Shown here piece after piece: positions 1-9,479 of a DNA stretch of 64,000 bases. The notes under the pieces were generated by a model. The model made no database searches. It worked only from the letters and a program-made list of their open reading frames with translations, and was not told the origin of the DNA. Each line of letters begins with the position of its first letter. Position 1 is the stretch's first letter. Source of the stretch: Bacteroidetes bacterium GWE2_42_24 (lineage in GTDB: Bacteria > Bacteroidota > Bacteroidia > Bacteroidales > TTA-H9); contig MEOA01000001.1 of assembly GCA_001768515.1 (NCBI GenBank), positions 434,001 to 498,000 of the forward strand. Direction: 5' to 3'. Position numbers and translations under genes: made by a program.

Positions 1-1372
1 CTTTACTACCCACCTGTGATTGCAGGGAGCGGTCCCCCTGTCATTCCGCACGAGCAGGTTTCTTGGTGTCCAACAAATAAGTCGGTTTGACTCCCGGAAC
101 TACTGCCGACGGGCTCTCTTCACGATCCTGAAGCGAGGCCGGGAGAATTACCCGAGCGGATCGTTATTTTCAGATAACAATAAGTTTCAATCATCATTGC
201 CGGCCCGGTTCCCGGTTGGCTGCCATGGCGATTGCAAAAATATGCCTCTGAAAGTGTAATGGTATGACATCCAGTGATTGGTGTAAAATTGCCAAAGAAA
301 TCATCGGATAACCGGCAGGGGTTTTTGCATGATCATTCCCGTGGTGAAAAATGCTATTAAATGGCTACCACTAAAACTGTGCCAGAAATTTTACATAACT
401 ATTCTTTCTACATATAAATTTTACACCATAGTTACAACAGCCATAGGCGATACATAAGAAAAACCCAACTTTGCCCTAACTTTGGCCAATCTTTGATGCG
501 ACTCAGGGGTAAAATAGACTTGCAAACAACACATTTTCAAATAATTAAAAAACATGATTTAGTGACATTGTGTTACAATAAAATTATTCAAAAAGTTTAA
601 TTTTTTTTCAAATTGGCGCTTAAATCCAGTATCAAGACGCGTCTATTATCTGGAATTACCTCCATAAAATAGAAAACAAGGATTGGATAACGTTTTCCGG
701 TACAATTGCAAAGACCTGTTTTGAGAAGTTTGGATAAACGAATTCAATCAACTAATAAAGCCGGACAATTGACGTTACTAAAAGGAAATCAAGGTATTCA
801 TGTTTTAGCGTGTATCAATAAACATCGCGATAGTTAAGGGTAAGCGGCACCCGGTAAAATTGTTAGTCCCCGAAGAAAAATGAACGAAAAAAAATGAAAC
901 GCCGGAAATGCAGACCAGCCTGATGATACAGCCTGTCAGGTAGTTAACCTGTAAAAAAAATTATTCATTTTTGTATCATATTTAAAAAAGTTTTTTACTT
1001 TTGGCACCAACAGAGTGCCGGTAGTTCACCGACCGTCAGACTTTTCATCAGGTGTCCTGACCCTGAAAAGGAGTAGTCGCCCGGATGAGATAAAAAACTT
1101 GTTTCAGCGAAAAGCCCTGCACGCGTTTTTGTTCTTACCGACCTCTCAACCAAAATGTTAGTACAATTATGCTGTTACTGACGTGGCGAAGCTATAAAAT
1201 AGAAATAATAATACGTGGATCGATAGAAGCAATGAAGGTTTGGAGCGGTGCTGGCAGATAAGCCAATCTTTAAAATATTTTGCAATGCGCCAATGTCATC
1301 CAAACCCTTACAGGCTGATAAAGAAACACCTTACGGTAAATCACGGATAGTAAAAAAAATAATTCAAAAATT
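1..1372. other. non-coding, decayed region
   Basis: No convincing gene was found in this 1.4 kb. An open frame at 20-259 has no recognisable domain and no plausible start context. The stretch contains one copy of a dispersed repeat (about 345-620) and a possible Bacteroidota promoter near 973-1006 (TTTG, 22 bp, then TACTTTTG) with no gene obviously behind it. The low coding content and the recombinase fragment that follows suggest eroded mobile DNA. Confidence 0.6.
345..620 (+). repeat. dispersed repeat, copy A
   Basis: About 275 bp that align, in the opposite orientation and with small gaps, to 36228-36500. The best-conserved core is 375-489, which contains GGCGATACATAAG and runs to a conserved GGCCAA. 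Both copies share the order AAATGGCnnCCACTAA, GTGCC, ATTTTACATA, CTACATATAAA, GCGATACATAAG, ACTTTGGCC, GACTCAGnGGTAAAA. I see no open reading frame or clear terminal inverted repeat, so the class of element is unknown. Confidence 0.7.
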
Positions 1373-1642
1373 GTGATGTTATCTCAAAAAGTTTATTTTT
1401 GCCCCACCGGTTTGCCCTCAGCTTTTTGTAAACAGCGTTATAAAATGACAGCCCTCACCACAGACACCAGGATAGAACCTATTGATTACCGTGGCGGAAA
1501 ACCAGAATGGGACGTTACTCTTTCCAAAAGGAAGGGGATGGTAAATGATTGTGGGATTGGCCGAGGGGCGGGGCAAGAGGCAAAGCTTGAACCGGAAGAA
1601 CTTCAGTACCCGCGGCCACAGTCAAAGGGAGTACCCGAACCG

Positions 1643-1741
1643 CGATATATTCAGGAACTGCCTGGACATAGCAGTGTAAAAACTACAATGATTTATACAC
1701 ATATCACACCAAATAAGACATTACAAAAAAAATCTGACTAA
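1643..1741 (+). pseudogene. C-terminal fragment of a tyrosine recombinase
   Basis: The last 33 codons of a 122-codon open frame read like the end of an integron/XerD-type tyrosine recombinase: QELPGHSSVKTTMIYTH, which holds the catalytic GHSS-type histidine region and the IYTH nucleophilic tyrosine. The usual motif is QELLGHxxxKTTxIYTH. The preceding 90 codons (from 1373) do not look like the N-terminal or core domain of an integrase, and the Arg-Lys-HxxR residues are absent. I read this as a relic only about 100 bp long, immediately upstream of the cyclase gene. Confidence 0.7.
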
Positions 1742-1763
1742 AATGAAAGTTCAAAACTAAATA

Positions 1764-4700
1764 ATGAAAAAAATGAAAGAGAATTATGATTTAATTATTA
1801 AGCTTTCGGGTATTTTTTCAAATGAGAAAGATATCCGCATAATTGTTCAAAAGCTTTTTTTTCTATTAAAAGATGACTTTGGTTGGAACGTAAATGCTTT
1901 TATTATTGCGATACCTGACGAAATAAAAGACCCTAAATTATTACTGTCAAATAGCTATGAAAGACGAATATCGAACGTTGATAAAAGTATTGAAGAGTTT
2001 CATATTTCAAAATTCAAAATGGGAGAAGAACGCCCAGGGGTTCTTTGTTTTGAAGATGATAGTCATAAGATTATTATAACAACAGATTACCGAAATAAGG
2101 ATTACAAATTGTTATTTCCAAAATCAAAACACACTATTAAGGCAAAACATGGATTCTCTTATCAATCTCATATCTATTATCGTCTTCAAATTTGCAGCGA
2201 AAAACTTGGTTACATTGCTGTACAAAGTGAACAAAAAAATGCATTTAACAAAGAGCATGTAGAAGTCATGAAACTTCTTGGAGGATTCACCTCTCCATTT
2301 ATTTCACAACATAAATTTCATCAATCTCTTTATAGGTCAATTAGTAAAGTATCATACAATATTTCAAATGCTATTTTAGAACAAGACTTAGAGATGGATA
2401 ATGTAAAAGAAACCAGACAGTTAAAACATATCAAAGAGATAAAACTATTAGAGATATTTAAAAATGTTATTAACAATTTAAAAGATGAAACAGATTGCGT
2501 TGCAATTGGTTTTGTTGAACCAATAAATAAAGATCAATTTCTACTAAACATGGTGGTTGAGGAAAAACTGGGGAAAAGCATTATTCCAGAAGACAAGACC
2601 ATCTCAAAGGATGTAGGTCATCAAAAAATTATATTCAGACACCAGTTTATGTCAGATCAAAATAATTATCCAGGAATATGGTGTATTAAAAACAGTAAGC
2701 CTGTTTTTATTAATCATAAAGATGAATATATTGATTACAATTTAGCCTATTTTGATGCCGATGAAGGACAAGGAATAGACTCACAATCTATTATTTACTG
2801 TCCGTTATTTGAAAAAAGCAATAAATCTTCTCCATTTGGTGTCCTTTCTATACAAAGCGAGAAAGAATTTGCTTTTACTGATTTTGATTTTAACATTCTC
2901 ATGGCAATATCTTCATCGTTCGAAGATATTTACACCATCGAAAAGGAGAATAAAGAAAAGGACATATTGATAGAAACTCATAAATTATTTGGAGATCTTG
3001 GTAATAATTTTTTGAAAGACTATGCAGCTTCAGGAGAATTAAGCAATGTAATTGTTACAACAATCGGTGTAGATTTAGCAAAGAATTTATTTAAGATTGA
3101 ACCATCTGAATTTCATTTTTCTATTTGCTTACTAAATGAAGATGAGGAATGTTTGGAAATATTTGCATTTGAAAAAAATGCATTTGAAAGTCAAAAAATT
3201 TATGATTTAAATGATACATCCCGTCCGGCTGTCATTTGCTTTAATAGTAAAGAAGAACTTTATGAAGGCAATTGGATACAGAACTTTAAAAATCATGGCT
3301 CAATACAGTTAGGAAATCCAGTTGTCGGTGATGATTCGTTTCATACAGTTCTATATTTGCCAATTAAAGATTCTAATCAGAAAAAACTGTGGGGAGTAAT
3401 TTCAGCTCAATCAACCCATCCCGATCAATTTACTGACTTGCAACGAAATCAGTTCAAATTTTTTTCAGAATACCTTGGTGCTGCAATTATCTCCGTAAAA
3501 AGAAGAAATATTGAAAAACAACGGGAACTTCTCGAAGATTTAACTGAAATAGGTAAATCAATAACTGCAAATCTTGATATTCCCGATATGTTTCTGTTTA
3601 CTAAAAGTATATATGATGATGTAAAAAAAATGGTATGTGCTGCTAACACGAAAACATTTGGTTTAAACATATATCTCAAAAGCGAAACTACAATTGATGC
3701 TTTAGATTTATGGGTAATAGAAAACGGCGAGAAAGTATTTGATAATAATGAAAGAATGAACATGACAAATACATATTCTACTGAGGATAAACATCGACCT
3801 GCCATTTGTTGTTTTAATGAAAAAAAATTCATACACTATAGGGATTGGAGAAATGATTACAAGAATCATTATGAGAAGTATGGGATTGATAATGAAAAAA
3901 GAAAACCACCAAGTGGTGGAGACGATACCAATACATTAGTATTTATTCCATTATTAGACGGAGATAAAAATTCATTAGGAGTAATATCCATACAAAGCAC
4001 AGAAACAGACGCATTTAGTCAATTTCAAATAGACATATTGAAAACTTTATCAGAGTACATTGGCATAACAATTAACAATTCAAGAACTAATGCAAAGCTG
4101 AAAAATATCCTTGAAGGTATAATGCCAAAAAATGTTGCCAACATAATTCTAAAAGAAAAGAAGTACCCACCAAATTATCATAAAAATGTAACAATAATGT
4201 TTGTTGATTTTGTGGGTTTTACTGAAAAAACCAGAGCTAATGAGGAATCAGATAGCTCTAAAAACCGACTTTTCGAGACACTTGAAAAACATTTTTCAAA
4301 ATTTAACTTAATATGTGAAGCACATAACCTAACAAAGATTAAAACAATTGGGGACTCTTTTATGTGTGCAGGTGGTGTACCCATTAGCAGGAATTCCAAC
4401 CTAATTGAAACTGTATTAGCTGCTTTAGAAATTCGCAATTACATGCAAAGCGATGATATTCAGGAAGAGGAAAGGTTTGAAGTCCGAATAGGGATTCATA
4501 ATGGAGATGTAATTGCTGGTGTAATTAGTGGCTATACATATGACTTATGGGGTGCCACAGTGAATAAAGCAAGTAGGATTGAAAGCATAAAATGTAAAAA
4601 CGTAAGTTGTGATACATGGTTTGAAGACCAATCTCATAATAAGATCGAGTCTTGCAGAACAAACAAAATATGTGTTTCAATAGAGTCTTGGAAAGATTAT

Positions 4701-4874
4701 AATCTTGATAAATATTTTGAAAAAGAGTGTCGTTTCCTTGGTATTGCGAAAAACGAAGAAATCTTTCCTGTAGTTGCGGTCAAACAAGTAAAAGAAAAAT
4801 TTGGGTATCGTGAATCTGGTTATCTTAAACCCAATCAAAAATTTATTGAAGAAATTAAGTCTATGAATCAATGA
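1764..4874 (+). CDS. multi-GAF class III adenylate cyclase
   Basis: A 1036-residue soluble protein without signal peptide or membrane segment. Four GAF-like units of about 190 residues come first (roughly 1-190, 205-395, 405-590, 595-790). Each ends in a similar strand-helix block (GVLSIQS, WGVISAQS, LGVISIQS), and units 3 and 4 share RPA(V/I)xCFN. The class III cyclase domain spans about 795-1000. Its metal-binding aspartates are D815 (FVDFVGFT) and D864 (IGDSF), the purine-selecting pair is K860 (KIKTIGD) and D927 (YDLWG), and the transition-state pair is N934/R938. Lys plus Asp is the ATP-type signature, so cAMP is the predicted product. The gene is clearly richer in A+T than the downstream genes and sits alone between a recombinase relic and an IS relic, which suggests acquisition. 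The ligand of the GAF domains is unknown. Confidence 0.85.
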   Translation: MKKMKENYDLIIKLSGIFSNEKDIRIIVQKLFFLLKDDFGWNVNAFIIAIPDEIKDPKLLLSNSYERRISNVDKSIEEFHISKFKMGEERPGVLCFEDDSHKIIITTDYRNKDYKLLFPKSKHTIKAKHGFSYQSHIYYRLQICSEKLGYIAVQSEQKNAFNKEHVEVMKLLGGFTSPFISQHKFHQSLYRSISKVSYNISNAILEQDLEMDNVKETRQLKHIKEIKLLEIFKNVINNLKDETDCVAIGFVEPINKDQFLLNMVVEEKLGKSIIPEDKTISKDVGHQKIIFRHQFMSDQNNYPGIWCIKNSKPVFINHKDEYIDYNLAYFDADEGQGIDSQSIIYCPLFEKSNKSSPFGVLSIQSEKEFAFTDFDFNILMAISSSFEDIYTIEKENKEKDILIETHKLFGDLGNNFLKDYAASGELSNVIVTTIGVDLAKNLFKIEPSEFHFSICLLNEDEECLEIFAFEKNAFESQKIYDLNDTSRPAVICFNSKEELYEGNWIQNFKNHGSIQLGNPVVGDDSFHTVLYLPIKDSNQKKLWGVISAQSTHPDQFTDLQRNQFKFFSEYLGAAIISVKRRNIEKQRELLEDLTEIGKSITANLDIPDMFLFTKSIYDDVKKMVCAANTKTFGLNIYLKSETTIDALDLWVIENGEKVFDNNERMNMTNTYSTEDKHRPAICCFNEKKFIHYRDWRNDYKNHYEKYGIDNEKRKPPSGGDDTNTLVFIPLLDGDKNSLGVISIQSTETDAFSQFQIDILKTLSEYIGITINNSRTNAKLKNILEGIMPKNVANIILKEKKYPPNYHKNVTIMFVDFVGFTEKTRANEESDSSKNRLFETLEKHFSKFNLICEAHNLTKIKTIGDSFMCAGGVPISRNSNLIETVLAALEIRNYMQSDDIQEEERFEVRIGIHNGDVIAGVISGYTYDLWGATVNKASRIESIKCKNVSCDTWFEDQSHNKIESCRTNKICVSIESWKDYNLDKYFEKECRFLGIAKNEEIFPVVAVKQVKEKFGYRESGYLKPNQKFIEEIKSMNQ

Positions 4875-4963
4875 TGTCAAAGGTAAATTTTTGTATCAAA
4901 GAAAAAGCAAAAAAGCATGTAAAACTGGCATATGACTGCAAAACATTTGGGATGTTGTAGTTA

Positions 4964-5180
4964 TGAGGTGGTCTAAGAAACCTGGGCAGTTAATTAAAGT
5001 TTATTATTTTATGCCGCTGAGAAAGATCAGACGGGAATTCAGTTCAGCATTTAAAGCTAAGATTGCCCTTGAAGCGATCAAAGGCATTAAAACCATTTCA
5101 GAGATAATTTCAACATTATGAACTTCAGCCGGGGCAGGTAACCCGCGATGGTAGCCGGAGTTTAAGGCTCCCTCCTGAGA
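4964..5180 (+). pseudogene. IS3-family remnant, copy 1 (left end + orfA 5' part)
   Basis: Translation from 5011 gives a typical IS3-family OrfA start (RREFSSAFKAKIALEAIKG, then TISEI), after which a frameshift moves the reading to HYELQPGQVTR. This is the helix-turn-helix region of an IS3 OrfA. The copy breaks down after about 5170. A matching copy at 11243-11460 shares the upstream sequence beginning TGAGGTGGTC, which may be the original left terminus. OrfB and a right end are not recognisable. The rest of 4875-5492 holds no gene that I can see. Confidence 0.75.
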
Positions 5181-5492
5181 GTTGTTTAAAGCATTTGAAA
5201 TAGGAGTCTTAGGTAGTATTAAGCCGTGATATAATTGGCAACGGGCAGCCATCAACTTTTATAAGATGATCCGAATGTGCTCATACTAAGTTTTGGTTAT
5301 CACTACGAAGTTTTTCCTGATTGGATGTACTACATTGTTTAATATCTTCGTTTTAATGGTGTAACTTTGAGAATTAATCCCGGAAATGATCTAACATTAC
5401 TGATTTAAAGATGGTTTTATGAAAATGTGAAACATTTACCCTGCGGTTTTGCAATTTCTTTCTGCAACACATGACTTGAAATCTTTTTTAAC

Positions 5493-8159
5493 ATGAGAAA
5501 AACCTGGCTAAGAAAACTCATCCCAATAGTTGTGGTTATGTTGATAGCCTCTGAAGCGGCGAGCCAGACTGTTATTAATGGCAAAATTACCGATATCAGG
5601 GGAAAGCCTGTTGCTGATGCCTCGGTGATGTTGATGCTGCCAACTGACAGCACGATAGTGGCCTATAATTTCAGCAATGTCGGAGGCGATTACACCATCC
5701 GTTATGATGGGAAGCAGCCGGAATTGTTGCTTACGGTTTATGGTTTTAATGTTCAAAGGCAGATTAAGAGAATTTTCAACAAAAGTCAGAGATTAGATTT
5801 CACGATAAGCGAAGGCGCGATAAACTTAAAAGAGTTTACAGTGAAATCGGAAAAAATATGGGGTGGGCGCGATACAGTCAATTATATTGTTGATGCCTTT
5901 CGCGATACTACTGATATAGTGATTGCTGATGTGCTGAGGAAGATGCCGGGAATAGAGGTGGAGGAGAGCGGCCAGATTAAGTACAGAGGGAAGGCAATTA
6001 AAAAGTTTTATATCGAAAACATGGATATGCTCCAGGGGAGGTATGGGGTTGCTACCAATAATGTTTCGGCTTCCGATATTGCTACTGTACAGGTGTTTGA
6101 GAACCATCAACCCATCAATGCCCTTCAGGATGTTGCTTTTTCTGATGACGCGGCAATCAATCTGAAATTGAAGGAGGGTGCCAAAGGAATATATAGTTTC
6201 ATGGCCAACACAGGCGGGGGATACGATAACGGTTTTCTGTGGAACGAAGGAATTACAGGAATGTTCTTTGGTAAAACCCGGCAGCACCTCGCCATGTATA
6301 AAACAAACAATACAGGCGAAGATTTGTCGGGTGAACTTCAGTCGTTTACTGAAGAGAATACGGGCAATTCGGCTCCCCTGGCGTATATGGTTGCACCTTC
6401 TCCCCCCGATATTCCTAAGCAGCGGTATTATTTTAACAACACGCATGGAGTATCGGTCAGCACCCTTTATAAATTGAAAGACAGTACAGAGTTCTCTTTT
6501 ACGCTGAACGGGATGCGCGACACCGAAAACAGGAATAGTCGCACGAAGACGACGTTTATTCTCCCGGGAGCCGATACACTTTCCATCAGTGAGCTGATGG
6601 CATCAGAAGCCAATGTAGATAAACTCGACTGTGACTTCGGGCTTATGCGCAATGGTTCCCTCAATTATCTCAGATCATTTGTCAACTTATCAGGTGACTG
6701 GCAGAATACAACAGGATCAGTTTTTAATAACAACACCCTTGAACAAACCTATAAACTTAACACGTTAAGGGCTGTAAACTCCATTCATTGGGTGAGAAGA
6801 GGAAAGGACAAAGGAAGGTGGGGAACAGAATTGAATTCCCGCACATGGTTTCAATCACAGCCAGGCCAATTACAGGTGACGCCAGGGGTATTCAGCGATG
6901 TGCTTAACGACAGCCTTCCATATGCAGCCGTTAACCAGGATGTAGTGATGAATTCATTCGAGACACGTAACAGCCTGATGTTTCTGTCGTCGGTAGTCTG
7001 GAATTCAATACGCATTCATCCGGCCTTCTTTTTTTCGTTACAACAACAATCGCTCAAGACTCACCTGTTAAAATCGCTGTCAGGAGAGGAACTTATTCAG
7101 ATCCCGGGCGATTCGCTGGCCAATGAACTTGATTGGCTTCGTTCTAAAGCAGGTGTCTCCATTAATATCACCTATCAGCGCAGAGATTTTAACGCCGAAC
7201 TGTCAACCCCCTTGCAGCATCAGTTTATATCGCTCTCTGATGCCGGTACTGGGGAGGATTCGCACCGACATACATTGCTCTTTCAACCTTTCGTGCGGTT
7301 GCGTTACAGCTTTACCACCCGATGGGAGTTGTCGGGTTCATGGTTTTACTATAACCGGAATCCCGACCTTAATACTCTTTATTCGGGCTATGTTGTGCAG
7401 AATTACCGTACTCTGAACCGATACGAAAGCAAACTATCCGATTCTTATGGCAGCAATGCTATTTTAAAATTGGCGTATAAAGACATCATGCAGTTTTTGT
7501 TTACAAGCCTCGAATTCAATTATAATTGTTATAACGGTGAGGTAATGTATGCACAAGAGTTTGTGGGATCGGTAATGAAGACCACTTTGGTGGAAATGCC
7601 CAACAATGGCAATTACCTTTCGCTTACCGGTAGGGCAAGCAAGGGTTTTGACTGGAAGAAACTCTCGTTCAACTTTGAAGGTTCTTTGGGTATTGGAAGT
7701 ACCCCACAACTTCGCCAGGGGAAACTCATACAGTACGAAAGCCGCGGCCTGAATGCCAACCTCACCGGTTCAATGGCCCTAACCAACGCCATACTCATTG
7801 CCAACAAATGCAGTTGGAGCCACGTAACAGGAAACACGGGACAGGGAGAACAACTTGCCGCGATCTCCAATTTCATTGATGCGGCAAGTGTTGATATCAT
7901 CTTCAGCCCAGCGCTGTTTTTGAGCGCATCTTTCGAATACTATTCTACCCAAAACAGCGACCGAAGGCAAAACTTCTATCTTATTGATGCAGGACTCACC
8001 TATTCATGGAAGCATGTCCGATTCTCGCTTGATTGGTCAAACGTGTTGAACACCAAGAACTATGTGTATTCATACTACAGCAGCATGAACAGCTACTATT
8101 CAGAATACACGATACGCCCTGCTGCTGTGATACTGAAAGCACAATTTAAACTTTATTGA
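5493..8159 (+). CDS. TonB-receptor-like outer membrane beta-barrel protein
   Basis: 888 residues. A signal peptide (about 1-25, ending SEAASQ) is followed by a carboxypeptidase-regulatory-like beta domain (about 26-110, VINGKITDIRGKPVADASV), a plug-like domain (about 120-230, VLRKMPGIEVEESGQIKYRG) and a long C-terminal beta barrel ending in Phe-Lys-Leu-Tyr. This is the divergent outer-membrane family often found beside GLPGLI proteins in Bacteroidota, rather than a classical SusC. No TonB box is obvious. It is followed at once by the duplicated precursor/GLPGLI cassettes on the same strand, so a role in export, import or surface display of that product is plausible but inferred. Confidence 0.85.
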   Translation: MRKTWLRKLIPIVVVMLIASEAASQTVINGKITDIRGKPVADASVMLMLPTDSTIVAYNFSNVGGDYTIRYDGKQPELLLTVYGFNVQRQIKRIFNKSQRLDFTISEGAINLKEFTVKSEKIWGGRDTVNYIVDAFRDTTDIVIADVLRKMPGIEVEESGQIKYRGKAIKKFYIENMDMLQGRYGVATNNVSASDIATVQVFENHQPINALQDVAFSDDAAINLKLKEGAKGIYSFMANTGGGYDNGFLWNEGITGMFFGKTRQHLAMYKTNNTGEDLSGELQSFTEENTGNSAPLAYMVAPSPPDIPKQRYYFNNTHGVSVSTLYKLKDSTEFSFTLNGMRDTENRNSRTKTTFILPGADTLSISELMASEANVDKLDCDFGLMRNGSLNYLRSFVNLSGDWQNTTGSVFNNNTLEQTYKLNTLRAVNSIHWVRRGKDKGRWGTELNSRTWFQSQPGQLQVTPGVFSDVLNDSLPYAAVNQDVVMNSFETRNSLMFLSSVVWNSIRIHPAFFFSLQQQSLKTHLLKSLSGEELIQIPGDSLANELDWLRSKAGVSINITYQRRDFNAELSTPLQHQFISLSDAGTGEDSHRHTLLFQPFVRLRYSFTTRWELSGSWFYYNRNPDLNTLYSGYVVQNYRTLNRYESKLSDSYGSNAILKLAYKDIMQFLFTSLEFNYNCYNGEVMYAQEFVGSVMKTTLVEMPNNGNYLSLTGRASKGFDWKKLSFNFEGSLGIGSTPQLRQGKLIQYESRGLNANLTGSMALTNAILIANKCSWSHVTGNTGQGEQLAAISNFIDAASVDIIFSPALFLSASFEYYSTQNSDRRQNFYLIDAGLTYSWKHVRFSLDWSNVLNTKNYVYSYYSSMNSYYSEYTIRPAAVILKAQFKLY

Positions 8160-8160
8160 T

Positions 8161-8265
8161 ATGTCACAGAACAGAAACTATATCTGGTACCTGTGTAAGA
8201 CCATCCTGAGCAAAAAAGCCTTTGCCGGTTTGGTAGTGTTGCCGGCAAAGGCGAAAAGGCAGTAA
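8161..8265 (+). CDS. possible 34-residue leader ORF before precursor 1
   Basis: A short frame starts one base after the stop codon of the barrel gene and encodes a basic peptide containing NYIWYLCKTILSKKAFAG. The corresponding sequence before precursor 2 (about 9480-9580) keeps NIWYLCKTNLS, then has a TAA stop. The frame may therefore be the decayed end of an older gene or a leader peptide rather than a working gene. Its 3' part coincides with the conserved hairpin at 8218-8252. Confidence 0.3.
   Translation: MSQNRNYIWYLCKTILSKKAFAGLVVLPAKAKRQ
8218..8252 (+). promoter_or_regulatory. conserved hairpin upstream of precursor 1
   Basis: GCCTTTGCCGG (8218-8228) pairs perfectly with CCGGCAAAGGC (8242-8252) around a 13-base loop. 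The same hairpin with a single change occurs at 9529-9564 before the second precursor. No T-run follows, so a structural or attenuator role is more likely than intrinsic termination. Confidence 0.55.
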
Positions 8266-8329
8266 TGTCTGACGGTGGATTTTATACACTACAAGTGGTT
8301 TTATATTCATTCAATAAAATTTTAACAAT

Positions 8330-8539
8330 ATGAATTCATTGAAATTAAATAAGTTGAAAACACACGATCTTCCTAAAGACCGGATGAGGGAGATCAGAGG
8401 CGGAAATACCGACCCTGTATGCTCATGTGGTTGCTGCTATGTCGCAAGCGGTGGATCCAGTATTGCTGAGAATATGACTGCAAATTATAATGGTGGTCTT
8501 TGGACAAAATGTAATGATGACATAATTTATATTTATTAA
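8330..8539 (+). CDS. RiPP precursor, GG-Bacteroidales (TIGR04149-like) family, copy 1
   Basis: 69 residues. The leader (1-25) has the family pattern MNSLKLNKL...L.K..M..I.GG and ends in a double glycine, the expected cleavage site. The core has CSCGCCYVASGGSS, then an AEN...AN..GGL segment and TKCND, giving five cysteines and many Gly/Ser/Asn. This is the layout of the radical-SAM-associated 'natural product precursor, GG-Bacteroidales' family. Start: ATG at 8330 in a context identical to that of copy 2. The duplicated cassette puts it 55 bp upstream of a GLPGLI gene. No radical SAM maturase is encoded in the window, so the modification state is unknown. Confidence 0.8.
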   Translation: MNSLKLNKLKTHDLPKDRMREIRGGNTDPVCSCGCCYVASGGSSIAENMTANYNGGLWTKCNDDIIYIY

Positions 8540-8545
8540 TCACAT

Positions 8546-8575
8546 AATCCGGAAGCCAGTACTGGCTTCCGGATT
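8546..8575. terminator. 30-bp perfect palindrome between precursor 1 and GLPGLI 1
   Basis: Fifteen bases (8546-8560, AATCCGGAAGCCAGT) are followed directly by their exact reverse complement (8561-8575). This would form a very stable RNA hairpin just after the precursor stop codon. No U-tract follows, so it may protect the 3' end of a precursor-only transcript or attenuate the GLPGLI gene rather than stop all transcription. Confidence 0.6.
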
Positions 8576-8594
8576 CTGACAAAGCGATAAGCTT

Positions 8595-9434
8595 ATGGGA
8601 TCAATACCTCAAAAAACTGCCTGTATCTTCGTTCCAATGATACTTATTAATAGTATTTCTATTGGTCAACATCTATATTTTGAAAATAACTTCACCATCA
8701 TTGATTCTGCAAGGTTTGAAATTTTTTATAAAGTTGAATACGTAGAAGATACATTAAACCCTTCCGAAAAACTAGTTGATCAGCAGGTATTACAAATTGG
8801 GGATCGCTATTCCAAATATTACAGTACACTACTTTTCGGGAATGATAGCATCAATACTGTTCTGGAAGAACAAGGTGCTGTTAATATGCTCGCCATTCCT
8901 AAAGGAGCTGATTTGCATGAAGTTATTAAGGATAATAAAACAAAAAACATCACGGTCACCTACCGTTCAGATGAAACTATATTTCGTTATTCAGAGCCAT
9001 ATCCTGCAATAAGCTGGACAATTCAACACGAAAAGAAGATGATCAGGCAACATTCCTGCCAGCGGGCTACCTGTACATTTAGAGGGAGGAAATATGAGGC
9101 ATGGTTTGCGCCGGATATACACATACACGAGGGGCCATATAAGTTTGGTGGTTTACCTGGCTTAATCCTTGAAATTAAAGATTCTCAAATGCAATTTTAT
9201 TTTTCATGCATTACCATTAAAGCACATAATATCAAAGAACCTGTAAAAATCCGCAATTGGCCATATACAGAAACTACTCGTGAGAAATTGAGTCTTTTCC
9301 TTCATAGAAAATACAGAAATATTACAGAATTCAATAAATCGAAAGGCATATCAACATGGATTAGCAAGAATGGGCGATTGGTTGAAGCACCTCAGGATTT
9401 CAGTTTGCCATTTAACCCAATCGAACTTGAATAG
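8595..9434 (+). CDS. GLPGLI family protein, copy 1
   Basis: 279 residues with an N-terminal hydrophobic signal (about 8-24, ending in ISIGQ). The family-defining motif GPYKFGGLPGLILEI lies near residue 195, preceded by the conserved AWFAPDIHIHEGPYKF block. It ends in FNPIELE, as copy 2 does. GLPGLI proteins (TIGR01200) are exported Bacteroidota proteins of unknown function that recur beside GG-Bacteroidales precursors. Pairing with a precursor in both cassettes supports a shared function, perhaps handling of the exported peptide. No catalytic motif is apparent. Confidence 0.9.
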   Translation: MGSIPQKTACIFVPMILINSISIGQHLYFENNFTIIDSARFEIFYKVEYVEDTLNPSEKLVDQQVLQIGDRYSKYYSTLLFGNDSINTVLEEQGAVNMLAIPKGADLHEVIKDNKTKNITVTYRSDETIFRYSEPYPAISWTIQHEKKMIRQHSCQRATCTFRGRKYEAWFAPDIHIHEGPYKFGGLPGLILEIKDSQMQFYFSCITIKAHNIKEPVKIRNWPYTETTREKLSLFLHRKYRNITEFNKSKGISTWISKNGRLVEAPQDFSLPFNPIELE

Positions 9435-9479
9435 AATATACCATAAAATGCATAGTATAGTTTTAAATCATACTTCGTT

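Larger units (their letters stand above)
8161..8335 (+). repeat. duplicated cassette leader, copy 1
   Basis: This ~175-bp spacer matches 9480-9645 closely, including the hairpin and the last ~25 bases, which are identical up to the precursor start (CATTCAATAAAATTTTAACA directly before TATGAATTC). It marks the 5' edge of the duplicated cassette. Confidence 0.8.

Noticed and set aside
20..259. 79-codon open frame at the window start
   Set aside because: No recognisable domain, unusual composition, and it lies in decayed repeat-rich DNA.
1764..4874. Guanylate cyclase or Pycsar-type defence cyclase
   Set aside because: The purine-selecting pair is Lys/Asp (ATP type), and no effector gene is adjacent, so a defence assignment is not supported.
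5826..6446. Long antisense frame (206 codons) inside the barrel gene
   Set aside because: It mirrors the codon structure of the real gene on the other strand and has no domain or start context.
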